The translations under genes and the position numbers were made by a program. A DNA stretch of 64,000 nucleotides from JBBQZU01 sp038207425 (GTDB lineage Bacteria > Bacteroidota > Bacteroidia > Flavobacteriales_D > Cryomorphaceae). Shown in pieces: positions 8,045 to 16,848 of the stretch (position 1 is the stretch's first letter; the number at the start of each line of letters is the position of its first letter). The DNA is taken from assembly GCA_038207425.1 (NCBI GenBank), contig JBBQZU010000012.1, positions 1-64,000 of the forward strand, in the 5' to 3' direction. The notes under the pieces were generated by a model. That model saw only the letters and a program-made list of their open reading frames with translations. It was not told the DNA's origin and did no database searches.

Positions 8045-8826
8045 GATTTAGAAATTTTGAAATGCAGATTGCCATCCATGATTGAAATCTCATCGGTGCG
8101 CAAAAAATGACACATGAGGCTATGTTGCGCTACGTACTGCGCACTGCCGTATGCGTAGGTGCCATCGCCCCCGAGCAGCACCACGGTTTGGGCCATTTTA
8201 AATACCAGGTGCAGCTCATGCGAAGTGAAGACGATGGTCTTTTTAAAATCGCGGGCAAGGCGCTGCAGCATGTGCATTAGCTCCAGGCTGCTCGGCAGGT
8301 CAAGGTGGGTAGTTGGCTCATCGAGCAACATTATCGGGGCATCCTGCGCCAGCAATTTGGCAAGCATGGCTTTCTGAAACTCCCCGTCGCTAAGCGTGCC
8401 GAGTTGCCTTTCGGCAAATGCAGCCATGCCCGTAGCTTCAAGAACCTCGCGTATTGTGGTATGGTCAGATGCCGAAAGCTGGCCAAACCAGCTTCCATTT
8501 ACAGCGGCGCGGCCCATGGATGCAAGGTCGTAAACAGTAAGTCCATCAACCCTGCTAAAATCTCTGAAAAGCGCAGCCACATAGCGTGGACGGTCGCATA
8601 CGGGAATGGTTTGCACCGGCTCTCCATTCCACTCAATACTGCCTTGCTGCGCATTCTGGACACCGGCCAGTACCCGAAGTAGCGACGACTTGCCGGCGCC
8701 ATTGGCACCGATTACAGCGCAAAGAGTACTTTCCTGCAGGTGCAGGTTGAAGTGCGACAACAACAACCGTTTGGAAGCACCGCGGCCATAGATAACGTCC
8801 ACTTCCATTGCGTGCAGCGAATTCAT
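8041..8826 (-). CDS. ABC transporter ATPase for iron-siderophore/cobalamin-type import
   Basis: A 261-residue ATPase of the FecE/FhuC/BtuD type that powers the FecCD permease. Walker A is GANGAGKSS (near residue 41), the signature is LSDGEFQKA (G-to-D variant of LSGGE), Walker B is IMLLDEPTTHLD, and the switch His lies in FTSHELH. The start overlaps the permease stop by four bases (8823-8826) and the end overlaps the epimerase-like gene by four, so translation is tightly coupled. The substrate cannot be told from the ATPase. Confidence 0.9.
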   Translation of the reverse strand: MNSLHAMEVDVIYGRGASKRLLLSHFNLHLQESTLCAVIGANGAGKSSLLRVLAGVQNAQQGSIEWNGEPVQTIPVCDRPRYVAALFRDFSRVDGLTVYDLASMGRAAVNGSWFGQLSASDHTTIREVLEATGMAAFAERQLGTLSDGEFQKAMLAKLLAQDAPIMLLDEPTTHLDLPSSLELMHMLQRLARDFKKTIVFTSHELHLVFKMAQTVVLLGGDGTYAYGSAQYVAQHSLMCHFLRTDEISIMDGNLHFKISKS

Positions 8827-9830
8827 AGGAGCATTTTGCGTTTATTGCCAGCCACGATCAAGTATACCACTACCGGGGCGCCCATCAGTGCACAAACGGT
8901 ATTAAGCGGAAGCGAAGCCTGCAATCCAGGCAGACGCGCTATTACATCGCAACCCAGTGCAAGCATAGCGCCCCACAGCATCGCAGCGGGCAGTATTATG
9001 GTATGATGCATGGTTTTGAAGGTAAAGCGTGCCATATGGGGCGCTGCAAGACCTATAAAAGCTACCGGGCCGCAGAAAGCGGTAACCACTCCCGTAAGTA
9101 TACCCGTAGCGATCATAATGCGCAAGCGGGTGCGCCCAATGTGTACACCAAGGGTGCGGGCATGGAGTTCGCCGGGCAGCAGGGCATTCAGGGGTTTTAT
9201 AAGGACCGGGCTAAGTGCCAAAACCAGTAGCACAGGAATGGCAAAAACCACAAGATCACTTCTTTTGATATTTGCAAAAGTGCCAAAACCCCAGAATATA
9301 TAGGCTTTGAGCGATGCTTCGTCTGCCATTGACTGCAAAAAGCCAACGATGGCTGATGCAAAAAAGCTCAGCATGAGCCCTACAATAAGCACCGACGACA
9401 CATCGGCAAAGCGCCTGGAAACAGCCAACACAATAAGCAACACCGCCATACTGCCGGCAATGGCTGCCACAATCACTCCATAGCGACCTAGTACCATGTA
9501 TCCGGGTACGAGAGTAATGGCCGCCACGGCAAGGCTTGCCCCACTGCTGAGTCCGAGCACCGAAGGGCCCGCAAGCGGATTTCTGAAAAGCGTTTGCATC
9601 AGCAAACCTGCAACTGCGAGTGCGCTGCCTCCCAAAAGTGCGGCCAGCGCCCGCGGCCAGCGCGAATCCCAAATTATATATTGGTGAATGTTATTGTCGG
9701 AATTTCCCGAAAGGGCGCTCCATACCTCACCAAGCGGAATGTATACCGAACCTATGCTTATGCTAAGCGCAAAGAGCAATACTAGAATGGCCATCATTAC
9801 CGGCCAGGGCCACAGAGTTGCGTGCCGCAT
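8823..9830 (-). CDS. FecCD-family iron/cobalamin ABC permease
   Basis: A 335-residue polytopic inner-membrane protein with about nine or ten hydrophobic helices. It has the family motifs WDSRWPRALAALLGGSALAV (residues 49-68), LMQTLFRNPLAGPSVLG and GPVAFIGLAAPHMAR, the last being the EAA-like coupling loop region. Such permeases form homodimers that import siderophores, haem or B12. It lies 23 bases downstream of the binding lipoprotein gene and overlaps the ATPase gene. No TonB receptor is in the operon, so the outer-membrane step is encoded elsewhere. Confidence 0.93.
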   Translation of the reverse strand: MRHATLWPWPVMMAILVLLFALSISIGSVYIPLGEVWSALSGNSDNNIHQYIIWDSRWPRALAALLGGSALAVAGLLMQTLFRNPLAGPSVLGLSSGASLAVAAITLVPGYMVLGRYGVIVAAIAGSMAVLLIVLAVSRRFADVSSVLIVGLMLSFFASAIVGFLQSMADEASLKAYIFWGFGTFANIKRSDLVVFAIPVLLVLALSPVLIKPLNALLPGELHARTLGVHIGRTRLRIMIATGILTGVVTAFCGPVAFIGLAAPHMARFTFKTMHHTIILPAAMLWGAMLALGCDVIARLPGLQASLPLNTVCALMGAPVVVYLIVAGNKRKMLL

Positions 9831-9853
9831 AAGTTTTGCGATGGTTTTGTGGT

Positions 9854-10981
9854 TTATATTGCTACATCAATTACCACCGGATGAAAGTACACATGTACAT
9901 GACCGGGAATTAGATCAGGGTGCAAGATGGCTACAATATCGCGAAGTATCACATCTGGTGCCATTACAGCGTCGCCAAAGTAATCGGTTTTAGCCGTGTT
10001 GCACACGAATATCTGCCCTTTCCTGAAACTGTTCAGTGTTACGTACTCGGCTTCCATTTCGAGTACATTGGAGAGCGCAAACTTCGTATCGCTCGATACC
10101 AGCAAACCCCAGAAATCGGCGTAGACAATGGTGCTTACCACACTTTCAAAATCGAGCTGTACATTGCCCTGCCCTTCCACATGCTCAAAGGCATAGGTGG
10201 CTCCGGCATCGCGGATAAACTGCGCTATGTAGCTCTTGTTGCCTGGAGTAAACCATTCGCTGCCATACCGCGTGCCTGTAAAAACCGAAGGCTTATATGA
10301 GCTTTGGGCTGTAAGGGCCTGCACTGCTATATAATTTTGCTCCAACTGATTGAATATTTCGATTGATTTATCGAGCTGATCGGTGAGTGCACCTGCCAGC
10401 AATACCCACTCAGCGCGGGCAAGGGGTGTACTCTCAAGGTATTCCATATTCATAGCCACAGGAATGCCCTGCTCGCGGTATCGCTCAAAAGTAGTTGCTC
10501 CGTAGGGGTAGGCCATAAACAGGTCGGGCTGAGCAGCCAGCAGCTTTTCGAAATCTATTCCGTTGGCATCGGTAATATCTTTAGCATGGCCCTGCTCAAT
10601 GCGCGCGCGGAGATTAGGATTAAGCACACGATCGGCATATGTAATGGCTCCAATGGCATCAACCTGACCTATACGATCGAAATACGCAATAAAAGTGGTG
10701 CTACCCAATGCTGCGCGCTTTACGGGTATGGTGAGCGTATCGGCCTGCCTTTCGGCAAATGTTTTTCGCGAAAGCACGAGTGTGCCGAACACTTCGGTGG
10801 TATCCTGCGGATTGCGGAACATTACTTCGTAGCCATCGGCGGTGTGCCATATTTTGAAACCCCGGGCATGGTGCACGGAGACATAACTTCCAGGCTTGTT
10901 TGAGTCTCTGCCACCCGTTGATTCGCAACCGGTGAGAAGGAGCAATAATACACCGGCAATAGCTGTTGCAAATATTTTCAT
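9854..10981 (-). CDS. Substrate-binding lipoprotein of metal-chelate ABC importer
   Basis: The start at 10981 is chosen because it begins a clean lipoprotein signal (MKIFATAI... then LLTGCES); the longer frame to 11137 adds 52 non-signal residues. The 375-residue protein is a class III (BtuF/FepB-like) binding protein: RAALGSTTFIAYFDRIGQVDAI, then FEKLLAAQPDLFMAYPYG (the typical 'PDLVI' strand), VAMNMEYLESTPLARAEW, and a C-terminal lobe. Together with the FecCD permease and ATPase it would deliver an iron chelate or corrinoid. Ligand unknown. First gene of the five-gene operon. Confidence 0.88.
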   Translation of the reverse strand: MKIFATAIAGVLLLLLTGCESTGGRDSNKPGSYVSVHHARGFKIWHTADGYEVMFRNPQDTTEVFGTLVLSRKTFAERQADTLTIPVKRAALGSTTFIAYFDRIGQVDAIGAITYADRVLNPNLRARIEQGHAKDITDANGIDFEKLLAAQPDLFMAYPYGATTFERYREQGIPVAMNMEYLESTPLARAEWVLLAGALTDQLDKSIEIFNQLEQNYIAVQALTAQSSYKPSVFTGTRYGSEWFTPGNKSYIAQFIRDAGATYAFEHVEGQGNVQLDFESVVSTIVYADFWGLLVSSDTKFALSNVLEMEAEYVTLNSFRKGQIFVCNTAKTDYFGDAVMAPDVILRDIVAILHPDLIPGHVHVYFHPVVIDVAI

Positions 10982-11326
10982 GGCACAAAGGTAAAAGCAG
11001 CAGCCAAAGAATGGACATATTGTGCATATTCGGGCAAACAACGAATTGCTTTCAAAGAAATTTATTGGAATAAAAAAACCGCCTTCTTGCAATTGCCGGC
11101 GGGTATTATTCTTAGTCCGCGATCTAAATCTCCGCATGAGTGTGCACTTACTGCTTCATTACCTTCTTCACTGAAATCCATTTTCGCCTTGGATTTGTGC
11201 AACTTGGTGCTTTTGAAAAACTAAGCAGACCCCTTGGCTAAACTTTGAACGAAGAAAAAAACTTAAAGCTAATACGTCACACCTAAATTGCATAAAAATT
11301 TTGCTGAGTAGTGACCCTTTATATAT
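10982..11326. other. 345-base intergenic stretch
   Basis: Upstream of the importer operon. It holds one terminator-like hairpin (11072-11104). No cobalamin-riboswitch box, Fur-like 19-bp palindrome or tRNA was recognised. On the minus strand, short frames of 20-40 codons exist (for example one ending KKVMKQ near 11150-11220), without family resemblance. Confidence 0.4.
11072..11104 (-). terminator. Rho-independent terminator (minus strand)
   Basis: On the minus strand CCGCC (11083-11079 side pairing with 11098-11102) closes a loop containing the small palindrome GCAATTGC and is followed by seven Ts. It sits about 230 bases after the dead restriction gene and 90 bases before the importer operon start, so it would end transcription of the former. 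It could alternatively be an attenuator in the operon leader. Confidence 0.55.
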
Positions 11327-11940
11327 TTATGGTTCAATACCCAATATCAATAACGGAACAGGTGGGCTATTCCTTCCTTGTCTGATTACGTTGTAGACTT
11401 CACCTTCTTAATATGCAACTCCGCTGCTCCTTTGAGACTGCATCAATTTTGTAGGAAGAATCTCAATCCCCAAATTGATAACACCTCCAGAATAAAACAG
11501 CATGTGCTTTACAAATAAGTCGAATGCCACAAATGCATACTTTCCAAATTGTACCTCAACGGCAATTTTATTCTTAACAAAGTCAGTTTGATTGTAGCTG
11601 TAAATTGGTTCATTTTCACCATTTTCAACCAAGAACTCCTTTTGTTCTTTGGCTGACATCAAAACACTTTTCTCCATTAACTCCCTATTGAGAGTAATAT
11701 AATAGTTGTATCGGGTCTCCTCCCATTTACGTTTATAGAATTCCTCATTGAATGCTTTATTCAAATAGATAGGTGGTAACAAAGCGCTTCCTTGCTTTCT
11801 TTTCTCCTTACTGATTTTAGTCCTTAATTTCTCTGCATCAATGTTGGCAATAACCTGTTTTATTTCTTCTCAAGATTGTTATGATGGACAATTAGGTATT
11901 CTTCTCCGTTGAGATGTGAGTATCTTTGAGCAATTTTCAT
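11327..11940 (-). pseudogene. BglII/BstYI-like type II restriction endonuclease, broken
   Basis: From ATG 11940 the frame reads MKIAQRYSHLNGEEYLIVHH, shifts frame near 11860-11870 (continuing as EIKQVIANIDAEKLRTK), and runs through VAVEVQFGKYAFVAFDLF, in which the ExQ of the catalytic PD-(D/E)xK-like core of BglII-type enzymes can be seen, then GVINLGIEILP and SSGVAY. An in-frame TAA at 11408-11410 interrupts there, apparently replacing a Tyr codon; the frame then resumes as EGEVYNVIRQGR and PVPLLILGIEP to a stop at 11327. The ATG overlaps the methyltransferase stop (ATGA). At least one frameshift and one nonsense mutation mean no active nuclease. Confidence 0.78.
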
Positions 11941-12889
11941 GTATGTTCGTTTGCAAAGTTCAATTTCATCCATGCTTCAGGAACTTGTGAAACTTTGTCA
12001 TTACCTGACGGCTTATGAATAGGTTTATTTATTGGTCTAATTTTTAATCTTCCTTCTTTTAAATCTTCAATCCTTTGTTTTGCGATTTTACAATATCCTT
12101 CTTCTTTTTCAATTCCAATTGCGTTTCGATTGTTCTTAATAGCGCCAAGAACTGCAGAGCCTACGCCAGAAAATGGATCCAATACCCAACTATTCTCATT
12201 TGTCAACGCAAGAACAAAACGTTCAACCAGCTCAATAGGAAATTGACATGGGTGGTCTACTTTTTCCGGATGATTCGATTTCACATTCGGAATATTCCAC
12301 ATTCCGGTATCCCAGTCCTATAGAATTATTTCCCAAATATCGCTTGGATTTTTACCTAGTGGGTTTCCAGATAGTTGGCCCTTCTTAGGTCCTTTAAAGT
12401 GAAGTTTGCCAGGATACTTTGATGGTACTCTTACATTGTCAAGGTTGAAAATATAATCATCTGTTTTGCTGAACCAAAGCATTGTCTAGTAACGTCCGCT
12501 AAAACGATTTGAAGCATGAAGTCCATGTCCAAAATGCCACACGATGCGGTTGCGAAGTTTAAGTCCGCGTTTTTTAAATATTTCGTAGTAGAAAAATTTA
12601 GTGGGAAAATCTCTCCTTTGTCAACATAGTTGCCAACCTGCCAACAAATATTTTTTCTATCGGAAAGAGTTCTAAGTATTTCGTCAATGATTTCTTCTTG
12701 GGTTTCCAAGTACTTCTCAATACTTGTCTTTGTCTCGTAGGATTTACCTATTTTATAAGGAGGTGAAGTTAATATTAGGCCAAACTTTCCGTCCTCTATT
12801 TTCTTTAGGACTGTCTAACTATCCCCTTTCACAATTTGATGGTCAATGTCTGGGCTTACAAATTCAAAAATTGGTTCTTTTACTTTCAT
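11937..12889 (-). pseudogene. Beta-class DNA methyltransferase (N4-C/N6-A), broken
   Basis: From ATG 12889 the sequence reads MKVKEPIFEFVSPD; motif IV TSPPY follows early, then ETQEEIIDEILRTLSDR and NICWQVGNYVDKGEI, and after the target-recognition region the AdoMet-binding motif DPFSGVGSAV (motif I) near the C-terminus. Motif IV before motif I is the beta order; TSPPY suggests N4-cytosine methylation. Damage: TAG at 12815-12817, a frameshift near 12590-12600, and two further TAGs in the restored frame (near 12485 and 12319), which look like E and Q codons mutated. The C-terminal part 12302-11937 is still open. The stop overlaps the start of the nuclease gene. Confidence 0.82.
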
Positions 12890-13095
12890 TCAGCTTCATC
12901 TACTAACTGTTCAAAGTTATTCTTTTTTTGATGTCAGTTTCTGTAGGCAATTGGAAAAGAAACCTACTTTCTCCGCCAATTTTTAGCGTAGGAAGGTCTT
13001 TTTCCGAGCATATTAACAGCTCCTATATAGACGAAGTTCTCCTTAAGAATTGCATTTGAATCGAAGTGCAACAAAATAATTGATAGAGGCTAAGA
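12886..13095 (-). pseudogene. 3' remnant of a third gene of the restriction-modification operon
   Basis: Directly upstream of the methyltransferase, minus-strand sequence reads like protein when two frameshifts are allowed: SNAILKENFVYIGAVNMLGK, then DLPTLKIGGESRFLFQLPTE, then NNFEQLVDEAE and TGA. That TGA overlaps the methyltransferase ATG (ATGA at 12886-12889), the same coupling as between methyltransferase and nuclease. The 5' part of the gene is missing. I do not recognise the family; it could be a second nuclease subunit, a specificity protein or an unrelated gene. The upstream edge is approximate. Confidence 0.45.
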
Positions 13096-13237
13096 TATTT
13101 CAACGTGTCATCCTTAAACGCTTGCATTCAAAGATAATGGCTTTAAATATAAAGACGTTCAGACAAAACACCCCTGAAAATAACCGTACCGAAAACGCCA
13201 CACTGCTAAGAAAAATCCAGCAATGTTGCGTTAAATT

Positions 13238-14335
13238 TTATTCCTTTATCGGCTGATTCCAACGCTTTATTTCATCGGCTTCGGTTACACCTTCCAGCAC
13301 TTCTACATTTATTCCGTCAGAGAGTCCGAGCTTTATGCGGCGTTTGTCGTAGCTGTTATTTCCGGTTGCCACTTCCACAAAGGCAATGCTGTCGCTTTCA
13401 TACTGTACAAGGCCTTCATTTATGGCCAGCACGTTATCGCGGCGGGCCAATACCACATCAGCATTGGCTGAGTAGCCCGCGCGGATAAACTGGTTTTCAT
13501 CCAGCGTTACGGCCGCTTTAATTTCAAATTGTATGGCCCCGTTTTCTTCCACACCTTTCGGTGAAATGTACTCGAGTGCCGCCTTAAACGACTCTTTATC
13601 GATGGCTCCAATGGTGAGAATTAGTTCCATTCCTTCTTTGATTTTACCCACTTCGCTCTCATCCACTTTTCCTTCAAAAATAAGGTCAGTCATATCGGCT
13701 ATGGTGGCGATGGTGGTACCTTCGTTGAAGTTGTTTACCTCAATTACGCTCTTGCCTACTTCAATGGGTACGCTGAGCACCATGCCGCTCACTGTGCTGC
13801 GGATAAGCGTATTGGCTGCCGCCGAATTTTTCTTGGATACTCCTTCGCGGATTATTTTCAGGTTGTCTTCGGCAGCATCGAGCTCGGCCCTTGCATTGCG
13901 GCGGGCAAGGTCAAATGGCTGGTAGTCGGCAAATGCGATTACACCCTGATCAAGTAATTTCTTGTTTCGGTCGTAGTCAATATTTGCATTGTCGAGCGCT
14001 ATCTCAGCGCGTTCTACTCTGTTCTCGGCATTGTTGAGTGTTACCATGTCGGGTATTACCTTCACGCGAGCCAGCAGGTCGCCTTGCTTTACAAGCTTGC
14101 CGGGCTCAATAAATAACTCCACGATAATGCCTGATACCACGGGTTTTATATCGATTTCTTTTCTTGGTTTAACGGTACCGGTGGCCACCGTCTTTTGAAC
14201 AATGTCGGTAACGAGCGCTTTATCGTTATTGAATGTTACCGGCTTTTCCTGCGATTTGCCGTAAAGGTAGAATAATGTGTATGCCAGCAGGGCTGTGATT
14301 ACAATGGCCGAAATAATAAAAATGGTCTTCTTCAT
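13238..14335 (-). CDS. MacA/HlyD-type periplasmic adaptor of ABC exporter
   Basis: A 365-residue membrane-fusion protein with an N-terminal signal anchor (residues 5-25). The barrel/lipoyl halves include KPRKEIDIKPVVSGIIVE and STVSGMVLSVPIEVGKSV, with a helical hairpin between (about 85-165, heptad-rich), as in MacA. It would link the inner-membrane ABC permeases to an outer-membrane channel such as a TolC-like factor, not encoded here. Last gene of the operon, 31 bases after the permease gene. Confidence 0.88.
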   Translation of the reverse strand: MKKTIFIISAIVITALLAYTLFYLYGKSQEKPVTFNNDKALVTDIVQKTVATGTVKPRKEIDIKPVVSGIIVELFIEPGKLVKQGDLLARVKVIPDMVTLNNAENRVERAEIALDNANIDYDRNKKLLDQGVIAFADYQPFDLARRNARAELDAAEDNLKIIREGVSKKNSAAANTLIRSTVSGMVLSVPIEVGKSVIEVNNFNEGTTIATIADMTDLIFEGKVDESEVGKIKEGMELILTIGAIDKESFKAALEYISPKGVEENGAIQFEIKAAVTLDENQFIRAGYSANADVVLARRDNVLAINEGLVQYESDSIAFVEVATGNNSYDKRRIKLGLSDGINVEVLEGVTEADEIKRWNQPIKE

Positions 14336-14366
14336 AGGTTGTCAGGTAATAGAAATAATAGTTTGT

Positions 14367-15620
14367 TTATTCATCTCTCAGGGCTTCAACAGGACTAATT
14401 CTGACAGCTCTGAATGCGGGCATCAATCCGGCAAGGGTGCCTGCTACAATCAGCACCAGCAATGCAGAAAACACCACATTGAAATCAACCACGGGATTTT
14501 TGAAGTTGCCCCCTTCGGTACCAGCCAGTGCCAAATTTACAGCTTCAAGCAGCCATACTCCGAGAATTACCCCCAGAAATCCGGCAATACTGGAGAGAAA
14601 AAGCGACTCGAGCATAATCTGTGAAACAATATCATAAGGTGTGGCGCCAAGCGCCTTGCGAACCCCAATTTCCTTGGTGCGTTCCTTGATAATGACGAGC
14701 ATAATATTGCTCACTCCAATAACGCCGGCTATAAGGGTGAGTACCCCTACAAACCAAGAAAGGAAACGGATGCCGGAGAAAACCCCGGTCATTTCCAGGT
14801 ATTCTTTCTCGCTGTTGTAGTACCCGAAGGCGCGCATATCGTCGGGGTGAATTTTATGGATGATCTTCAGTTGGGAAAGTACTTTATCCTCTAATTCCGA
14901 AACGCGCACGTCGGGCTTTGCAGTGATGCTGAGCCATCCCACCACGTCGCCGTAATTAAATGCTCTTTGAAAGGTGGTAAAAGGCACAGATATTTGCTTG
15001 GTTTCTTCTTCGGCCTCATCTCCGGTGCGGGTGCTGCGCAATACGCCAACCACCATAAAGTTTACTCCCTGAATTTTGACATATTGCCCTATGGGATTCT
15101 CCCCTTTATCGAAAAGTTCCTTCTGCACCCTGGTGCCTATCACGCATACCTTGCGGTTGTTATCTACATCGCCCCAATTGAGGTATCTGCCTGAGGTTAT
15201 TGGCCGCGGTTCAATTACAAAAGCGTAAGGTGTATCCCCATAAATCTGGTACACTCCGGTGCGAATTCCCCTCGTGGTATTATTGGTACCGCGGTAGCCG
15301 CCAAGCTGGTTGCGTGGTGAAATGATATCAATTTCGGGCACGTTGGCTCTTAAGAAATCTACATCGGCACTGCGAAGCTCAAAGCGGCGCCCCTGCTTGA
15401 ATCCGGCATAAGGTTTTGAAGTAGATTGGGTCCAGAGAAACATGCAGTTGGTTACCCCGTTAAAATTTGAAGTAACTCCATTCTCTAAACCATTTCCTGA
15501 TCCCATCATGATGATGAGCATCATAATACCCCACATCACCCCAAAGGCTGTAGCTGCTGTGCGAAATGGGTTCTTGCCCAGCACCTGAAAAACTTCTATC
15601 CATTTATCCCTGTCAAACAT
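14367..15620 (-). CDS. MacB-like FtsX-domain ABC permease (second)
   Basis: A 417-residue permease of the MacB/LolC type. It has an N-terminal helix (about 22-42), a MacB_PCD periplasmic domain, three C-terminal helices, and the FtsX motif IKERTKEIGVRKALGATP near residue 311. MacB-type transporters act by mechanotransmission from the periplasm rather than classic transport through the membrane, exporting antibiotics, siderophores or peptides. It follows the other permease gene after a single base and is similar to it, so the complex is likely a heterodimer; the ATPase is on a separate polypeptide. Confidence 0.9.
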   Translation of the reverse strand: MFDRDKWIEVFQVLGKNPFRTAATAFGVMWGIMMLIIMMGSGNGLENGVTSNFNGVTNCMFLWTQSTSKPYAGFKQGRRFELRSADVDFLRANVPEIDIISPRNQLGGYRGTNNTTRGIRTGVYQIYGDTPYAFVIEPRPITSGRYLNWGDVDNNRKVCVIGTRVQKELFDKGENPIGQYVKIQGVNFMVVGVLRSTRTGDEAEEETKQISVPFTTFQRAFNYGDVVGWLSITAKPDVRVSELEDKVLSQLKIIHKIHPDDMRAFGYYNSEKEYLEMTGVFSGIRFLSWFVGVLTLIAGVIGVSNIMLVIIKERTKEIGVRKALGATPYDIVSQIMLESLFLSSIAGFLGVILGVWLLEAVNLALAGTEGGNFKNPVVDFNVVFSALLVLIVAGTLAGLMPAFRAVRISPVEALRDE

Positions 15621-15621
15621 A

Positions 15622-16848
15622 CTATTCGTCTTTTAGAGCTTCGATTGGTTTAATAGCTGCAGCGCGCATGGCAGGGAAAAATCCTGCGAAAGCCCCGGCC
15701 ACTACAAGAATAATAAGGGTAATGATTGCCACATTAAAATCAACATTTGGTTTTTTGAACATGCCCATATCACCAAGGCTCTGCCCAAGACCTTCTACAA
15801 GTAGCACACCGAGCACCAGCCCTATATAACCTGCCAGGGCAGTAATAAAAACCGACTCTTGAATAATAAGCGATACTACCGAAAATGGTGTAGCGCCTAT
15901 GGCTTTGCGTATGCCAATTTCTTTGGTGCGCTCCTTCACTACGATGCTCATTATATTGCTTACCCCTACTATACCTGCAATGATGGTGAATATGCCAATA
16001 ACCCAAACAAAAAGATCAATTGAGTCAAGAATACTGCGAATATTGCTGAACTCTTCGTTGTTATTTCTCACTTCAATCGCTCCCTGATCGTCAGGATGCA
16101 CGCTATGGCGCTGCTTCAGAATGCCCTCTACCTGATCAGCCATCGACATTGTAACCGGCAGTGGTTGGTTGCCCGTGGTGATCATAAACATGTCAATATT
16201 TCGGCCGTTGCCAAATACTTGTTGGCCCACCGGCAATGGAATATACACATAGCGCATGGCGCGGTCGTTATAGTCTTCAAAAACACCAACCACCTGAAAA
16301 GGAATTCCGAAAGCATTGATATATTTACCAATTGCATCAGTGCCTTTAAAAAGATCTGCTGCAACATCGCGGCCTATTACGGCTACTTTTTTCTTTTCGC
16401 GCACATCGACGTAATTCAGAAAACGACCGTGGGTAATCATGTTTCGGTCTATACGGGTATAGTCGGGGTTCACCGCCCTGAACGGATAGTTGTTAAACTC
16501 GTTCTTGTAAGCCACCATTACGCTCCACACGGTATAGCGGGCTGATCCAAAGTCAGCATCGGGAAGCCCGCGCATTATTGCATCGTAATCGTCGGTGGTA
16601 AGCTGAATTCTTCGTCCCGATTTAAAGCCCTTGTATGCGAGGGTGGTTTTGTCGGTCCAAACCTGTATGGAGTTGATGGCATCGTTTTCGAACATGCCCG
16701 ACACGCCATTCTGAAGGCCTTGGCTGGCGCCAAGCAAAACAACCAGCATAAAAATACCCCACATTACTGAAAACGCAGTAAGCACCGTACGCAACTTATT
16801 CTTGCGTATGGTTGCGAATATTTCCTGCCATTTGTCGAGATCAAACAT
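15622..16848 (-). CDS. MacB-like FtsX-domain ABC permease (first)
   Basis: A 408-residue permease parallel to its neighbour: KNKLRTVLTAFSVMWGIFML as the N-terminal helix region, a periplasmic MacB_PCD domain, VVKERTKEIGIRKAIGATP coupling motif, and three terminal helices ending PIEALKDE. It overlaps the ATPase gene by eight bases and is followed after one base by the paralogous permease. The duplicated permease pair probably arose by tandem duplication. Confidence 0.9.
   Translation of the reverse strand: MFDLDKWQEIFATIRKNKLRTVLTAFSVMWGIFMLVVLLGASQGLQNGVSGMFENDAINSIQVWTDKTTLAYKGFKSGRRIQLTTDDYDAIMRGLPDADFGSARYTVWSVMVAYKNEFNNYPFRAVNPDYTRIDRNMITHGRFLNYVDVREKKKVAVIGRDVAADLFKGTDAIGKYINAFGIPFQVVGVFEDYNDRAMRYVYIPLPVGQQVFGNGRNIDMFMITTGNQPLPVTMSMADQVEGILKQRHSVHPDDQGAIEVRNNNEEFSNIRSILDSIDLFVWVIGIFTIIAGIVGVSNIMSIVVKERTKEIGIRKAIGATPFSVVSLIIQESVFITALAGYIGLVLGVLLVEGLGQSLGDMGMFKKPNVDFNVAIITLIILVVAGAFAGFFPAMRAAAIKPIEALKDE

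Noticed and set aside
9854..11137. Longer 427-residue start for the binding lipoprotein
   Set aside because: The added 52 residues are non-signal-like and bury the good lipoprotein signal; ATG 10981 is better.
10982..11326. Cobalamin or other riboswitch upstream of the BtuF/FecCD-type operon
   Set aside because: No cobalamin-box-like or other known aptamer sequence was recognised; only a simple terminator-like hairpin is present.
3191..12889. Stop-codon recoding (alternative genetic code) as explanation for in-frame stops
   Set aside because: TAA, TAG and TGA all occur inside broken frames, frameshifts occur as well, and intact genes on the right use these codons normally as stops.
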